From NCBI GenBank assembly GCA_964555935.1, contig CAZKUN010000126.1, positions 1 to 25,672 on the forward strand: a stretch of 25,672 nucleotides of DNA, in the 5' to 3' direction. Under the pieces are notes generated by a model, which was not told the DNA's origin, did no database searches, and saw nothing but the letters and a program-made list of their open reading frames with translations. A program made the position numbers and the translations under genes. How positions within the stretch are numbered: position 1 is the stretch's first letter; every line of letters begins with the position of its first letter. Positions 7,332-14,791 of the stretch are shown here, piece after piece. The stretch comes from CAZKUN01 sp964555935. Lineage in GTDB: Bacteria > Armatimonadota > Zipacnadia > Zipacnadales > VGFC01.

Positions 7332-8951
7332 ATGCCACCCGACGCGCCGCACGAGACCTCAACGCGCAAGAAACCGCGCCGGTACACCGGCGGCCGGGTC
7401 GCAGCGCTGCTACTACTCGCCAGTGTGTTGGGCTGGGAGCCGAGCCGGTCCGTGGCCATAGTGCAGCTACAGTTTCTGACCGGCCTCACGCCACCCAACG
7501 CCGGGTACATCCCGCTTCGCGAGGGAGGGATGTCGCTGACGATAGAGCCCGAGGCCGTGGTCGACGCGAGCGATTTCGCCGGGGTCGCCGGTGAGGCCGG
7601 CGATGCCGAGGTCGATGCCTGGCTCGCGTGCCTCATGGCGGCAGATCTGCAGTCCGACGACGGCGACGCCTCATTCCAGGCCGCGCTTGAGCACCTTCGG
7701 AGCCTGGCCCCCGTGGACCCGCGTACGTGGGCGGCGGTTGTGAGCGGACCGAGCGGCCCTGTGCAGGTTGCAGTCCCCCGAGCCGATTCCGATAGTGAAC
7801 CCACGCCACTCAAGCCCTGGCACCGCGCCGCTCTGGAGGAGGCGATCGCCCAAGGGAGGGCTGCGGAGCCGGACAATGGGCTCTGGGATTCGACGGGGCT
7901 GGTGCTGGCGGTCGTCGACGATGACATCGACTCGGCCGTCCGGCACCTGGAGCGCGCCGTCGCAGCGGATGGGTATGACGAACACGCATCAGACCTCGCC
8001 GACGCGGTCTGCCGGGCCTCGGAGGCCCTTGGCCAATACCCGTTCCGTGCCCGCCTGACCGCGCTGGAGCAGGCGCGCCCGGGACGCCCTGGAGCAAGTT
8101 TGCGGGTGGCTGTCAGGCATCTCGCCGCCGAGGTGGCCGCGAGACATGAGGCCCACGGCCGACATGAGGAGGCGCTGTCGATCTACGCCTCTCTCCTCCG
8201 TCTCAACGGCCTGGTCACCGAGTCTCCCCTCTGGGAGGGGTTCGGTACTTGGCGCTACCCGCCGCCGTGGGTGGCGCGGGCGACGTGGCGCGGGCGTTAT
8301 GCAGCCACAACGCCCGACAGTGATTCCCAAGCTCACCGGAGCGTCGCCGCCCTGCGCGAGTTCGTCAGTTACTGCGTGTCGCACGGGCGAAGCGACCTGG
8401 CCGATAAGGCCCTCGCCACGTCCGCCAAGGGCGCTCGGGCCGCCGGCGCCGCGAGCCACGGGACGGAGGGGTGGCGTAAGGTCGAGGCCCCCCTGCTCAC
8501 AGCGATCCTCGGATGGTATCTCGGTGAGGGGATGCTCGCCCTCGCCATCGTGCTCACGCTGGTGGCGCTGGGCTTGCACCTCGCGCGGTTCTTGGTTCTG
8601 CGCCGCCGCACCGGACGGGCGACGGCCGCCGCGTTGTCGGCGCTGCTGTGCTTGGCGGTATGCACCCTCCCCGCCCACGCGACAATCTATAGCGGCGAGA
8701 CATCGCCCTGGGAAGCGGCCATGCCGTACATCTGCGCAGGAGCGCTCCTGGTGCTGCTCGGGATCGCTGTTGGCTGGTGTTACTTGCGGCATCCGCGAGG
8801 GCCGGGGCGTCTCCCCGCGACGCTGGCCGACCTGTCCTCCGGCGCATGGCTCCTCTCCAAAGTGTGTTGGACTAGCTTTGCCCTCCTGGCTCTCACCACC
8901 GGTGGCCTCCAGGCCTACGCGCTCCACTGGATGCTGCGGGGATCGGGTTAG
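7332..8951 (+). CDS. Unrecognised membrane protein with helical (TPR-like) extracytoplasmic region
   Basis: A 539-residue protein I cannot assign to a named family. It has a basic start (TRKKPRRYTGGR, residues 11-22) and a first membrane segment at about 22-36. A long soluble part (about 40-390) follows, rich in Ala/Glu/Arg helices, including DSAVRHLERAVAADG and HEEALSIYASLLRLNG, which look like degenerate tetratricopeptide repeats. Four more membrane segments lie at about 399-422, 432-448, 463-485 and 510-533. The topology resembles a BatE/BatB-like or tetratricopeptide membrane protein, but no motif confirms that. I chose the ATG at 7332 because GGAG at 7319-7322 precedes it and the basic/hydrophobic start then makes sense; upstream in-frame starts would overlap the divergent heparinase-like gene. 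The sulfatase gene lies 71 bases downstream on the same strand. Confidence 0.78.
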   Translation: MPPDAPHETSTRKKPRRYTGGRVAALLLLASVLGWEPSRSVAIVQLQFLTGLTPPNAGYIPLREGGMSLTIEPEAVVDASDFAGVAGEAGDAEVDAWLACLMAADLQSDDGDASFQAALEHLRSLAPVDPRTWAAVVSGPSGPVQVAVPRADSDSEPTPLKPWHRAALEEAIAQGRAAEPDNGLWDSTGLVLAVVDDDIDSAVRHLERAVAADGYDEHASDLADAVCRASEALGQYPFRARLTALEQARPGRPGASLRVAVRHLAAEVAARHEAHGRHEEALSIYASLLRLNGLVTESPLWEGFGTWRYPPPWVARATWRGRYAATTPDSDSQAHRSVAALREFVSYCVSHGRSDLADKALATSAKGARAAGAASHGTEGWRKVEAPLLTAILGWYLGEGMLALAIVLTLVALGLHLARFLVLRRRTGRATAAALSALLCLAVCTLPAHATIYSGETSPWEAAMPYICAGALLVLLGIAVGWCYLRHPRGPGRLPATLADLSSGAWLLSKVCWTSFALLALTTGGLQAYALHWMLRGSG

Positions 8952-8953
8952 AT

Positions 8954-8987
8954 CCGCGGCCTCAGAGGAATCCCCCCGAGGTCGCGG
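8954..8987 (+). promoter_or_regulatory. First stem-loop in the pre-sulfatase spacer
   Basis: CCGCGGCCTC (8954-8963) pairs with GAGGTCGCGG (8978-8987) over 10 bp with one G-T pair and a 14-base loop. It begins 2 bases after the stop codon of the membrane-protein gene. No T-run follows, so it may be a weak terminator, a 3' stabiliser, or one half of a tandem regulatory leader together with the next hairpin. Confidence 0.4.
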
Positions 8988-8991
8988 CGAA

Positions 8992-9016
8992 CTCCCGGTC
9001 ACCACACAACCGGGAG
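8992..9016 (+). promoter_or_regulatory. Hairpin that encloses the sulfatase ribosome binding site
   Basis: CTCCCGGT (8992-8999) is a perfect 8-bp complement of ACCGGGAG (9009-9016) across a 9-base loop. The 3' arm contains most of the Shine-Dalgarno GGGAGG (9012-9017) that serves the TTG start at 9023, so the folded mRNA would hide the site. That predicts low or conditional translation, for example coupling to ribosomes finishing the upstream gene. Confidence 0.55.
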
Positions 9017-9022
9017 GCGGCC

Positions 9023-10456
9023 TTGGCCAACGAGCGCCCGAACATCCTCTGGATCTGCACCGATCAGCAGCGTTTCGATACGATCCACGCGCTGGGGAAT
9101 GAGCATATCCGAACGCCGAATCTCGACCGACTCGTCGGCGAGGGCGTGGCGTTCACGAGGTGCTACTCGCAGAGCCCCGTCTGCACGCCGAGCCGCGCGT
9201 GTTTCCTGACGGGACGTTACCCGCGCACCACGCGCTGTCGGCAGAATGGGCAGAGAATCCCCGATGATGAGGTGCTCGTGCCGCGGATGCTCGCGGACGA
9301 GGGCTACGACTGTGGCCTGGCCGGCAAACTCCACCTCGCGCCGTGCCAGGCGAGCAAGCACGATTACGAGGAGCGCATCGACGATGGCTACCGGCGCTTC
9401 TGGTGGAGCCATCACCCGCAACCGAGCTGGCCGCGCGACGACTACAACGACTGGCTCGCGGAGAAGGGCGTCAGTTACCACGACCTGTGCAAGCCCATTC
9501 CCGACCACTTCGAGACATGGCCAGGCATGCCGGCGGAGCACCATCAGACGACGTTCTGCGCGGAGAAGACGATCGAATTCATGAGCGAGGCGCGCGAGGG
9601 TCCATGGCTCATGAGCGTCAACCCGTTCGACCCTCACCATCCCTTCGACCCGCCGCAAGAATACATGAATCGCTACGACCCCGACGATGTGCCCGCTCCG
9701 AAATATCGTGAGGGGGAGCTGGACAACAAACCCCGGTTCCAGCAGGTCGATCACGCGGGCGCGTACGGAGGCCATGGCATCACGCCGCTGCGGCAGAATG
9801 AGCGGCAGAAACGCGAGGTCGTCGCCGCCTACTACGCGATGATCGAACTCATTGATGATCAAATGGGGCGCATCCTGGATGCGCTGGAGGAGACCGGCCA
9901 GCGCGAGAACACGCTGATCCTCTTCCACAGCGATCACGGCGAGATGCTGGGCGATCACGGGATCCTGCTGAAGGGGCCGCACTTCTACGATTGCGCCGTG
10001 CGCGTGCCGCTCATCATCTCGTGGCCCGGTCACGTAGAGCAGGGCCTCCGCACGGATGCGCTCGTGGAACTCATCGATCTGGCGCCAACCATCATGCAGG
10101 CGTGTGGCTACGAAGTACCTGACCGCATGCAAGGAAGATCGCTCTGGCCGATCCTCACGGGCCAGGCCGACGCCTCGCACCACCGAGACAGCGTCTACAG
10201 CGAGTATTACAACGCGATGCCGGGCCACGGTCGCGCGGCACAGGTCACGATGCTGTTTGACGGGCGCCACAAGATCTGCGTGGTCCACGGCTCCGACGAA
10301 GGCGAGCTGTATGATCTGGAGGCCGATCCGGATGAGTTCGAGAATCTCTGGGATGCGCCCGAGCATCAGTCGCTGAAGCTCGACATGATGAAGCGGTGTT
10401 TCGATGCATCCGTGTTTACGGTTGATCCCGAGCCGCCTCGTCGCGGCGGATTCTGA
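9023..10456 (+). CDS. Sulfatase (arylsulfatase/choline-sulfatase-like, type I)
   Basis: A 477-residue formylglycine-dependent sulfatase. It starts NERPNILWICTDQQR (residues 3-17), with D14 a likely calcium ligand. The active-site signature CTPSRACFLTG has C54 as the cysteine to be converted to formylglycine and R58 as its stabilising arginine. FHSDHGEMLGDHG, in the second half, supplies the conserved metal-binding Asp-His pair, and VPLIISWPG and LVELIDLAPTIMQACG are typical of the C-terminal subdomain. There is no signal peptide, so it probably acts in the cytoplasm on imported sulfated sugars or small sulfate esters; a phosphonate monoester hydrolase activity is possible in this subgroup. 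The TTG at 9023 is preceded by GGGAGG 5 bases upstream. No anaerobic or FGE-type maturase lies in the window. Confidence 0.95.
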   Translation: MANERPNILWICTDQQRFDTIHALGNEHIRTPNLDRLVGEGVAFTRCYSQSPVCTPSRACFLTGRYPRTTRCRQNGQRIPDDEVLVPRMLADEGYDCGLAGKLHLAPCQASKHDYEERIDDGYRRFWWSHHPQPSWPRDDYNDWLAEKGVSYHDLCKPIPDHFETWPGMPAEHHQTTFCAEKTIEFMSEAREGPWLMSVNPFDPHHPFDPPQEYMNRYDPDDVPAPKYREGELDNKPRFQQVDHAGAYGGHGITPLRQNERQKREVVAAYYAMIELIDDQMGRILDALEETGQRENTLILFHSDHGEMLGDHGILLKGPHFYDCAVRVPLIISWPGHVEQGLRTDALVELIDLAPTIMQACGYEVPDRMQGRSLWPILTGQADASHHRDSVYSEYYNAMPGHGRAAQVTMLFDGRHKICVVHGSDEGELYDLEADPDEFENLWDAPEHQSLKLDMMKRCFDASVFTVDPEPPRRGGF

Positions 10457-10495
10457 GCAATCCACTCGCCCAACCAATTGGGAGGCACGCGCGCC

Positions 10496-11146
10496 ATGAA
10501 GACCATCATTACCCTTGCTGTGATCGCCGCTATTGCCACGACCGGCCTGGGTCAGGATGCGCCGGCGAAGGCCATGGATGAGCGTCTGGCGGAGATCGAC
10601 CCGATACTGCGGGAACTCGAGCCGATGGGGCGCCAGAACCTGAACGTCCCCCGCTCGCACGGCGAATTCCTACGATCGCTCGTGGAGATGTCGGGGGCGA
10701 AACGGGTGCTGGAGGTCGGCACATCCAACGGCTACTCGTCGCTTTGGATCGGGCTGGGCTTGGAGAAGACGGGCGGGGAGCTTGTCACGCTCGACATCGA
10801 TCCGGAGAAGGTGAAACAGGCGCGCGCCAACATCGAGCGAGCGGGGATGTCTGGCCGCATCACGGTTGTTCAGGGGGACGCGCTGGAGACGATCCCCGCG
10901 CAGACCGGGAAGTTCGATTTCGTCTTCCTGGATGCGGTCAAGTCAGACTACCCCAAATACTTCGAACTCTCGCGGCCCATGCTGACGAAACGCTCTCTTG
11001 TCGTGGCTCATAACGCCATTTCGGCCGCTGAGGCGCTGGGGCCATACTTCGAGTTGATGAACTCAGACCCCAACATGCAGACGACCATCGTCGCCATCCA
11101 GCCGCGCGATGGCATTGCGGTCACTTACATACGCAGGAAGCCGTAG
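10496..11146 (+). CDS. Exported O-methyltransferase-like protein (class I SAM fold)
   Basis: A 216-residue protein with a signal peptide (MKTIITLAVIAAIATTGLG, residues 1-19) followed by a class I SAM-dependent methyltransferase fold of the catechol O-methyltransferase type. Motifs are VPRSHGEFL (51-59), the SAM loop VLEVGTSNGYSSLW (71-84), LVTLDID (96-102) with the acidic ribose-binding position, GDALETIP (127-134) and FDFVFLDAVKSDYPKY (140-155), with D146 at the expected metal site. The following DN metal pair is HN here (H172-N173). The ATG at 10496 has GGGAGG at 10480-10485; a TTG at 10478 would add a short leader and spoil the signal peptide. Export is unusual since SAM is cytoplasmic. 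It sits 39 bases after the sulfatase and is probably co-transcribed with it. A strong hairpin follows. Confidence 0.85.
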   Translation: MKTIITLAVIAAIATTGLGQDAPAKAMDERLAEIDPILRELEPMGRQNLNVPRSHGEFLRSLVEMSGAKRVLEVGTSNGYSSLWIGLGLEKTGGELVTLDIDPEKVKQARANIERAGMSGRITVVQGDALETIPAQTGKFDFVFLDAVKSDYPKYFELSRPMLTKRSLVVAHNAISAAEALGPYFELMNSDPNMQTTIVAIQPRDGIAVTYIRRKP

Positions 11147-11157
11147 GCCTTTGTGCC

Positions 11158-11187
11158 GTGCCGGCGGGTCAGGAGACCCGCCGGCAC
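11158..11187. terminator. Strong hairpin between convergent genes, likely bidirectional terminator
   Basis: A 13-bp perfect stem (GTGCCGGCGGGTC with GACCCGCCGGCAC) and AGGA loop lies between the methyltransferase stop (11146) and the decarboxylase stop (11200). Neither flank has a T-run, so Rho-independent termination is plausible but not certain. Its placement at the end of both transcription units supports the role. Confidence 0.6.
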
Positions 11188-11199
11188 AACGCCAATGGG

Positions 11200-12849
11200 C
11201 TAGACCGTCTCGGTCCTCGCACGTTTCCCGAGTTCTTCACCGAGCCGCTGGAGCGTGGGCGAAATGTCGTACGGGTCGAGATCGACTTCGATCAGCGAGA
11301 AGCTGTCGAGATTCGCATGAGCGGCGTTCAGCGCCGCCTGCAACTCGCCGGGCGTCTGAGCCCGGAATCCGAGCCCGGCGCCCAGGACGTCCACGATCTT
11401 TGAGAAATGCCAGTTCTGGATGTCATTGAACGGGCCGTCCATGATCTGGCGCTCGGTGCTGTAACCGTGGTTGTTCAGCACGATCACGATCGGATTCAGG
11501 CCGAGCCGCGCGATCGTCGACAGCTCCATACCCGTCATCTGAAACGCGCCGTCCCCAACCAGCACGAGCGGCCGTTGCGATGGCAGGGCAAGCTGCGCGC
11601 CAAGCGCCGCCGGCACCCCAAACCCCATCGACGCGTAGTACGCCGGGCCCAGGAACTCCACTTGCCGCCGATGCCCAAGATCGAGCGCGCCGAACAGGCA
11701 ATCCCCGACATCAGACACGATCACCGTGCCATCGGTAACGTACTCGTCGAGGTCGCTGAATAGAGACCGTACCGTGATGCGATCGTCGCCGCCGATCTCA
11801 CACGATGAGGGCGCCTCGGTGGCTGGCAAGTCCGGCGTGATCCGTCGCTGGATAGGAGCGTCCAGCAGCGCCGCGATGAACCGCCGGAAGGGCACGTTCT
11901 CATAGTGGTGATGCCCGACGGTTGTCTTCTCGGAGGTAGCCCGGACGGTGAGGCTCGGGTCGATATCAGCCGTGTAGACGCCGAGGTTGATGTCGGTCAT
12001 GAAGCACCCGAGCATCAGCACCAGGTCGGAGGACTCGACATATTCGCGCACGTCGTCGCGGCCCATCGCTCCCGCGTAGACCCCCAGGTGCAGCGGATGC
12101 GCCTCGCTGATGACCGACTTGCCCAGCAGCGTCGTCGCAACCGGTATGTTGGTCTGCTCGATGAACTGCGTCAGCGCCCCGCCTAACCCGAAGCGCTGCA
12201 CCTCAACGCCCGCCAACACGACGGGCCGCACGCTCGCGTTCATCATCGCGACCGCCTCGGCGACGCATTCCTCAAGCGCGCCTTCGTCCGTCATTTCGGC
12301 CAGGGTGAAGTCGCGGTGCTGGTGGGCCTGCGTCACGTCGACCATGTCGCGGGGCAGCTCGATATAGCCAGGCCGCTTGTAGCGTTCGACGGCATGGATG
12401 ACGCGGTCGATCTCGTGGCACGCGGTCAGCGGATCGTCAAGCGACGCGCTTGCGACCGTCAGCCGAGACATGACATCAAACTGCGTGTTGAAGTCGCGCA
12501 CGAAGTGGTGCAGCAGCGGGTGAGTCTCGCGACCTTTGAGGTCAGGAGCGCCGCTGATGACGATGGCCGGCGATTTCTCGGCGTAGGCCCCGGCGATCGC
12601 GTTGGCGATACTCAGGCCCCCGACGCTGTAAGTCACGACCGCCGCGCCGATGCCTCGGATCCGCGCGTAAGCGTCCGCCGCGAAGCCCGCGGCGTCCTCG
12701 CGCGTTGTGCCAATACTATCGATGGGACTGTCTTCGAGCTGTTGGTAGAAGCCGAGGACGTAATCGCCCGGGACGCCGAAGGCGTGCTCCACGCCGTGCT
12801 GATGGAGTTGCTGCAAGAGGTACTGCCCAATCGGTAAGGCATCAGACAT
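11200..12849 (-). CDS. Thiamine-diphosphate 2-oxoacid decarboxylase (pyruvate/indolepyruvate decarboxylase family)
   Basis: A 549-residue cytoplasmic enzyme that should decarboxylate a 2-oxoacid (pyruvate, phenylpyruvate, indolepyruvate or a branched-chain keto acid) to an aldehyde. The N-terminal PYR domain starts HGVEHAFGVPGDYVL (18-32), and E51 in REDAAGFAADAYAR is the cofactor-activating glutamate. The HH pair typical of non-oxidative decarboxylases is at 114-115 (LLHH). The PP domain has GDGAFQMTGMELST (432-445) to NNHGYSTERQI (459-469), with E466 at the position of the active-site glutamate of pyruvate decarboxylase, followed by DGPFNDIQNW (471-480), very like true pyruvate/indolepyruvate decarboxylases. 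These features argue against acetolactate synthase. The ATG at 12849 has AGGGGG about 7 bases upstream. It is the last gene of the minus-strand nuo-containing run, 73 bases after the preceding gene. Confidence 0.9.
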   Translation of the reverse strand: MSDALPIGQYLLQQLHQHGVEHAFGVPGDYVLGFYQQLEDSPIDSIGTTREDAAGFAADAYARIRGIGAAVVTYSVGGLSIANAIAGAYAEKSPAIVISGAPDLKGRETHPLLHHFVRDFNTQFDVMSRLTVASASLDDPLTACHEIDRVIHAVERYKRPGYIELPRDMVDVTQAHQHRDFTLAEMTDEGALEECVAEAVAMMNASVRPVVLAGVEVQRFGLGGALTQFIEQTNIPVATTLLGKSVISEAHPLHLGVYAGAMGRDDVREYVESSDLVLMLGCFMTDINLGVYTADIDPSLTVRATSEKTTVGHHHYENVPFRRFIAALLDAPIQRRITPDLPATEAPSSCEIGGDDRITVRSLFSDLDEYVTDGTVIVSDVGDCLFGALDLGHRRQVEFLGPAYYASMGFGVPAALGAQLALPSQRPLVLVGDGAFQMTGMELSTIARLGLNPIVIVLNNHGYSTERQIMDGPFNDIQNWHFSKIVDVLGAGLGFRAQTPGELQAALNAAHANLDSFSLIEVDLDPYDISPTLQRLGEELGKRARTETV

Positions 12850-12922
12850 GCCGCCACCCCCTACTCGCTCCCTCCCATGAGCTAGAACGCAGGAGTCTGT
12901 GCGAGAAACTCCCGAGGAGGGG

Positions 12923-13702
12923 CTACCGCGCCGTCTGGTCGCGGGCTGCGCGAGCCAGCTCGGCGAGATCGTCATGCGGCGCGTCCAGCGCGGTCATCAC
13001 CATGTGCCGGAACGTTTGGAAGCCGAGGCGCTCAATGGTTGCGGCAAGTCGCTCGTTGGTCTCGGCGACCTCTCGAAACACGCGCGCCGTTGCCGCAAGG
13101 TACTTGGGGACATCATCAGACTCAACGCCGACCGCCAGCTCCTGGGCGACGACGGGATTTGGGCCCATCTTCCCGCCGATGAACACGTTCCATCCGTCGA
13201 CCGTGCCGTGGATGCCGAACTCGTTCATCATCGTGTTCGCGCAGCAGTTCGGGCATCCGCTGACGCTGATCTTGAACTTCGCCGGGGTCGGAAGGCCGCG
13301 GAAGGTCTTCTCAATCAGCTTGGCCATTGGCAGCGTGCGCTGGAGACCGAACGGGGAGTAGTCCGCGCCCGGGCAGCACTTCACCTGGCGGACATCCTTC
13401 CCGATCGAGCGAACGTCGAAGCCCGCGTCGGAGACCGCCAGCCGAGCTGCCTCCAGCTTCTCTTCGGGGATCCCGACGATGATCACGCTCTGGGCTGTAG
13501 ACAGATGACCGAACGTGCCGTATTGCTCGATCACCTCACCCAATCCGCGCAACTGCTCGCCCGTGAAGCATGCCGTCGGCACGCCGACTGACAGCGCGAA
13601 GTTGCCATCACGCTGCCGCCCGAGCGAGCGATATCCCGGCTGCTTCTTGCACTCGACTGTCTCCGAGCGCAGCTCGCCGTTCATCTCAGCAGATGTATCC
13701 AT
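12923..13702 (-). CDS. One-copy nitrite/sulfite reductase-type siroheme/4Fe-4S protein
   Basis: A 259-residue protein with one ferredoxin-like half domain (about 34-98, with FTGEQLRGLGEVIEQYG) and one siroheme/4Fe-4S domain (about 105-250). This is half of a classical duplicated sulfite or nitrite reductase and similar in build to the small assimilatory-type sulfite reductases of anaerobes. The second cysteine motif SGCPNCCAN keeps C150 and C154 (CX3C, the last being the expected siroheme thiolate). In the first motif, KCCPGADYSPFG, the cysteine expected at 116 is serine, so the CX5C pair is incomplete, although an extra Cys (109) lies beside C110. An electron carrier or sensor role is as likely as catalysis. 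The ATG at 13702 has GGGGAG 6 bases upstream, inside the end of the ActF-like gene, with a 3-base gap between genes, indicating translational coupling. Confidence 0.88.
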   Translation of the reverse strand: MDTSAEMNGELRSETVECKKQPGYRSLGRQRDGNFALSVGVPTACFTGEQLRGLGEVIEQYGTFGHLSTAQSVIIVGIPEEKLEAARLAVSDAGFDVRSIGKDVRQVKCCPGADYSPFGLQRTLPMAKLIEKTFRGLPTPAKFKISVSGCPNCCANTMMNEFGIHGTVDGWNVFIGGKMGPNPVVAQELAVGVESDDVPKYLAATARVFREVAETNERLAATIERLGFQTFRHMVMTALDAPHDDLAELARAARDQTAR

Positions 13703-13705
13703 GAC

Positions 13706-14791
13706 CTACTCCCCTTCTCGGTGCGAAGGCCATCTGAATGCCCAATCCAGCGCGATGGCAAACGCCCCGGCAAAGCCCAGCGTCGTGAAGATTTCGACTG
13801 GCCCAAGATGCGGCGGCCCGGGCATCAGCGAAGGCCCAACGAGCAAGTACCGCTCGACCATCATCGCGACCAGCACGAGGAACGCGACGCAAGCCAACAC
13901 CTTCGGATTCGTCTTCACCTCACGGATGACCATCGCGGCGAATGGCAGCAGGAACGCGCCAATGACCACCGACCACATGACCCATCGCCACGCCGGCGAG
14001 TTGTAGCGTTCGAGCAGGAATCCGGTTTCCTCGGGCAGGTTACCATACCAGATCACCATGATCTGGGCGAAGAGCATGTACCCGGTGAGCATGCCGAAGG
14101 CCAGGAGGAGATTGCCAATGTCCAACCACTGGGCGCGCTCGAGCGTGGTCTGTTTCAGCGGCCCCGCGAGAACGACGATGAGCGCCAACGCCGCGAACAT
14201 CGCTCCGCAGAAGAAGTACGGGCCGATGAGCGTGCTGACCCAGAACGCGTGGAGGCTCATCACGAAATCGAAGGCGATAATACTGTAGACCACCGCGTAC
14301 ACCACGAGGATCACGGCCGGCAGCGCAAATTCCTTGCGGCCCGGTTCCTCGCGTCGCCGGACGTAGATCAGACTGAGCGCGGTGAGGAGCGCCAGACCAA
14401 CCGCGTTGCGCGCGAACAACGCGGGCACGTTCAGCCACGCAGCTCGATCGCCCACGTGGCCGATCCATGGGAAGATCCACTGGTGGCCGATGGCCAGGAG
14501 AATCAGCGGGATGAACGAGATCGGCAGGAAGCCCGCGCAGGCCGAGGCCACCGTGCAGACAGGCGCGCGCCACCGAGCGCCGGTGACATCCAAGACCGCC
14601 ACCCACACGACGCCGGCTTGGGCCAGCCCTGTCCAGAACAGGAAGTTCGCCAGAAGGACCGTCCAGGCGGCCTGGGCATGAGCGGACCACGCGCCCACCG
14701 CGAAGGCCGCGATGCCTGCGAGCAGCACCACGCGCGCGGCCATCACGAGGCCCTTTGGCAAGCCGGCCTGGTCGCTTGTTGTGTCGGTCAT
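13706..14791 (-). CDS. ActF/NrfD-like quinone-binding integral membrane protein
   Basis: A 361-residue protein with about ten membrane segments (near 20-38, 43-64, 78-101, 124-145, 157-177, 187-209, 224-247, 268-289, 298-317 and 330-350). The stretches IIAFDFVMSLHAFWVST (171-187), GPYFFCGAMFAALAL and QIMVIWYGNLPEETGFLLERY (243-263) match the pattern of ActF, quinone-binding subunit 2 of alternative complex III, and the wider NrfD/PsrC family that passes electrons between quinones and Fe-S or heme partners. The start chosen is the ATG at 14791, which forms an ATGA overlap with the nuoN stop; an in-frame ATG at 14809 would overlap more. No other alternative-complex-III genes (ActA-ActE) are in the window. 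The next gene is the siroheme-type protein 3 bases downstream, a possible soluble partner. Function is inferred from family only. Confidence 0.88.
   Translation of the reverse strand: MTDTTSDQAGLPKGLVMAARVVLLAGIAAFAVGAWSAHAQAAWTVLLANFLFWTGLAQAGVVWVAVLDVTGARWRAPVCTVASACAGFLPISFIPLILLAIGHQWIFPWIGHVGDRAAWLNVPALFARNAVGLALLTALSLIYVRRREEPGRKEFALPAVILVVYAVVYSIIAFDFVMSLHAFWVSTLIGPYFFCGAMFAALALIVVLAGPLKQTTLERAQWLDIGNLLLAFGMLTGYMLFAQIMVIWYGNLPEETGFLLERYNSPAWRWVMWSVVIGAFLLPFAAMVIREVKTNPKVLACVAFLVLVAMMVERYLLVGPSLMPGPPHLGPVEIFTTLGFAGAFAIALDWAFRWPSHREGE

Noticed and set aside
8999..10660. A 553-codon minus-strand open frame opposite the sulfatase gene
   Set aside because: It is antisense to an unmistakable sulfatase and has no recognisable domains; long shadows are expected in GC-rich DNA.
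11200..12849. Acetolactate synthase or sulfopyruvate decarboxylase as identity of the TPP enzyme
   Set aside because: The HH pair, the E466 region and the DGPFNDIQNW stretch match pyruvate/indolepyruvate decarboxylases instead. Being next to a sulfite reductase-type gene alone does not justify a sulfonate role.
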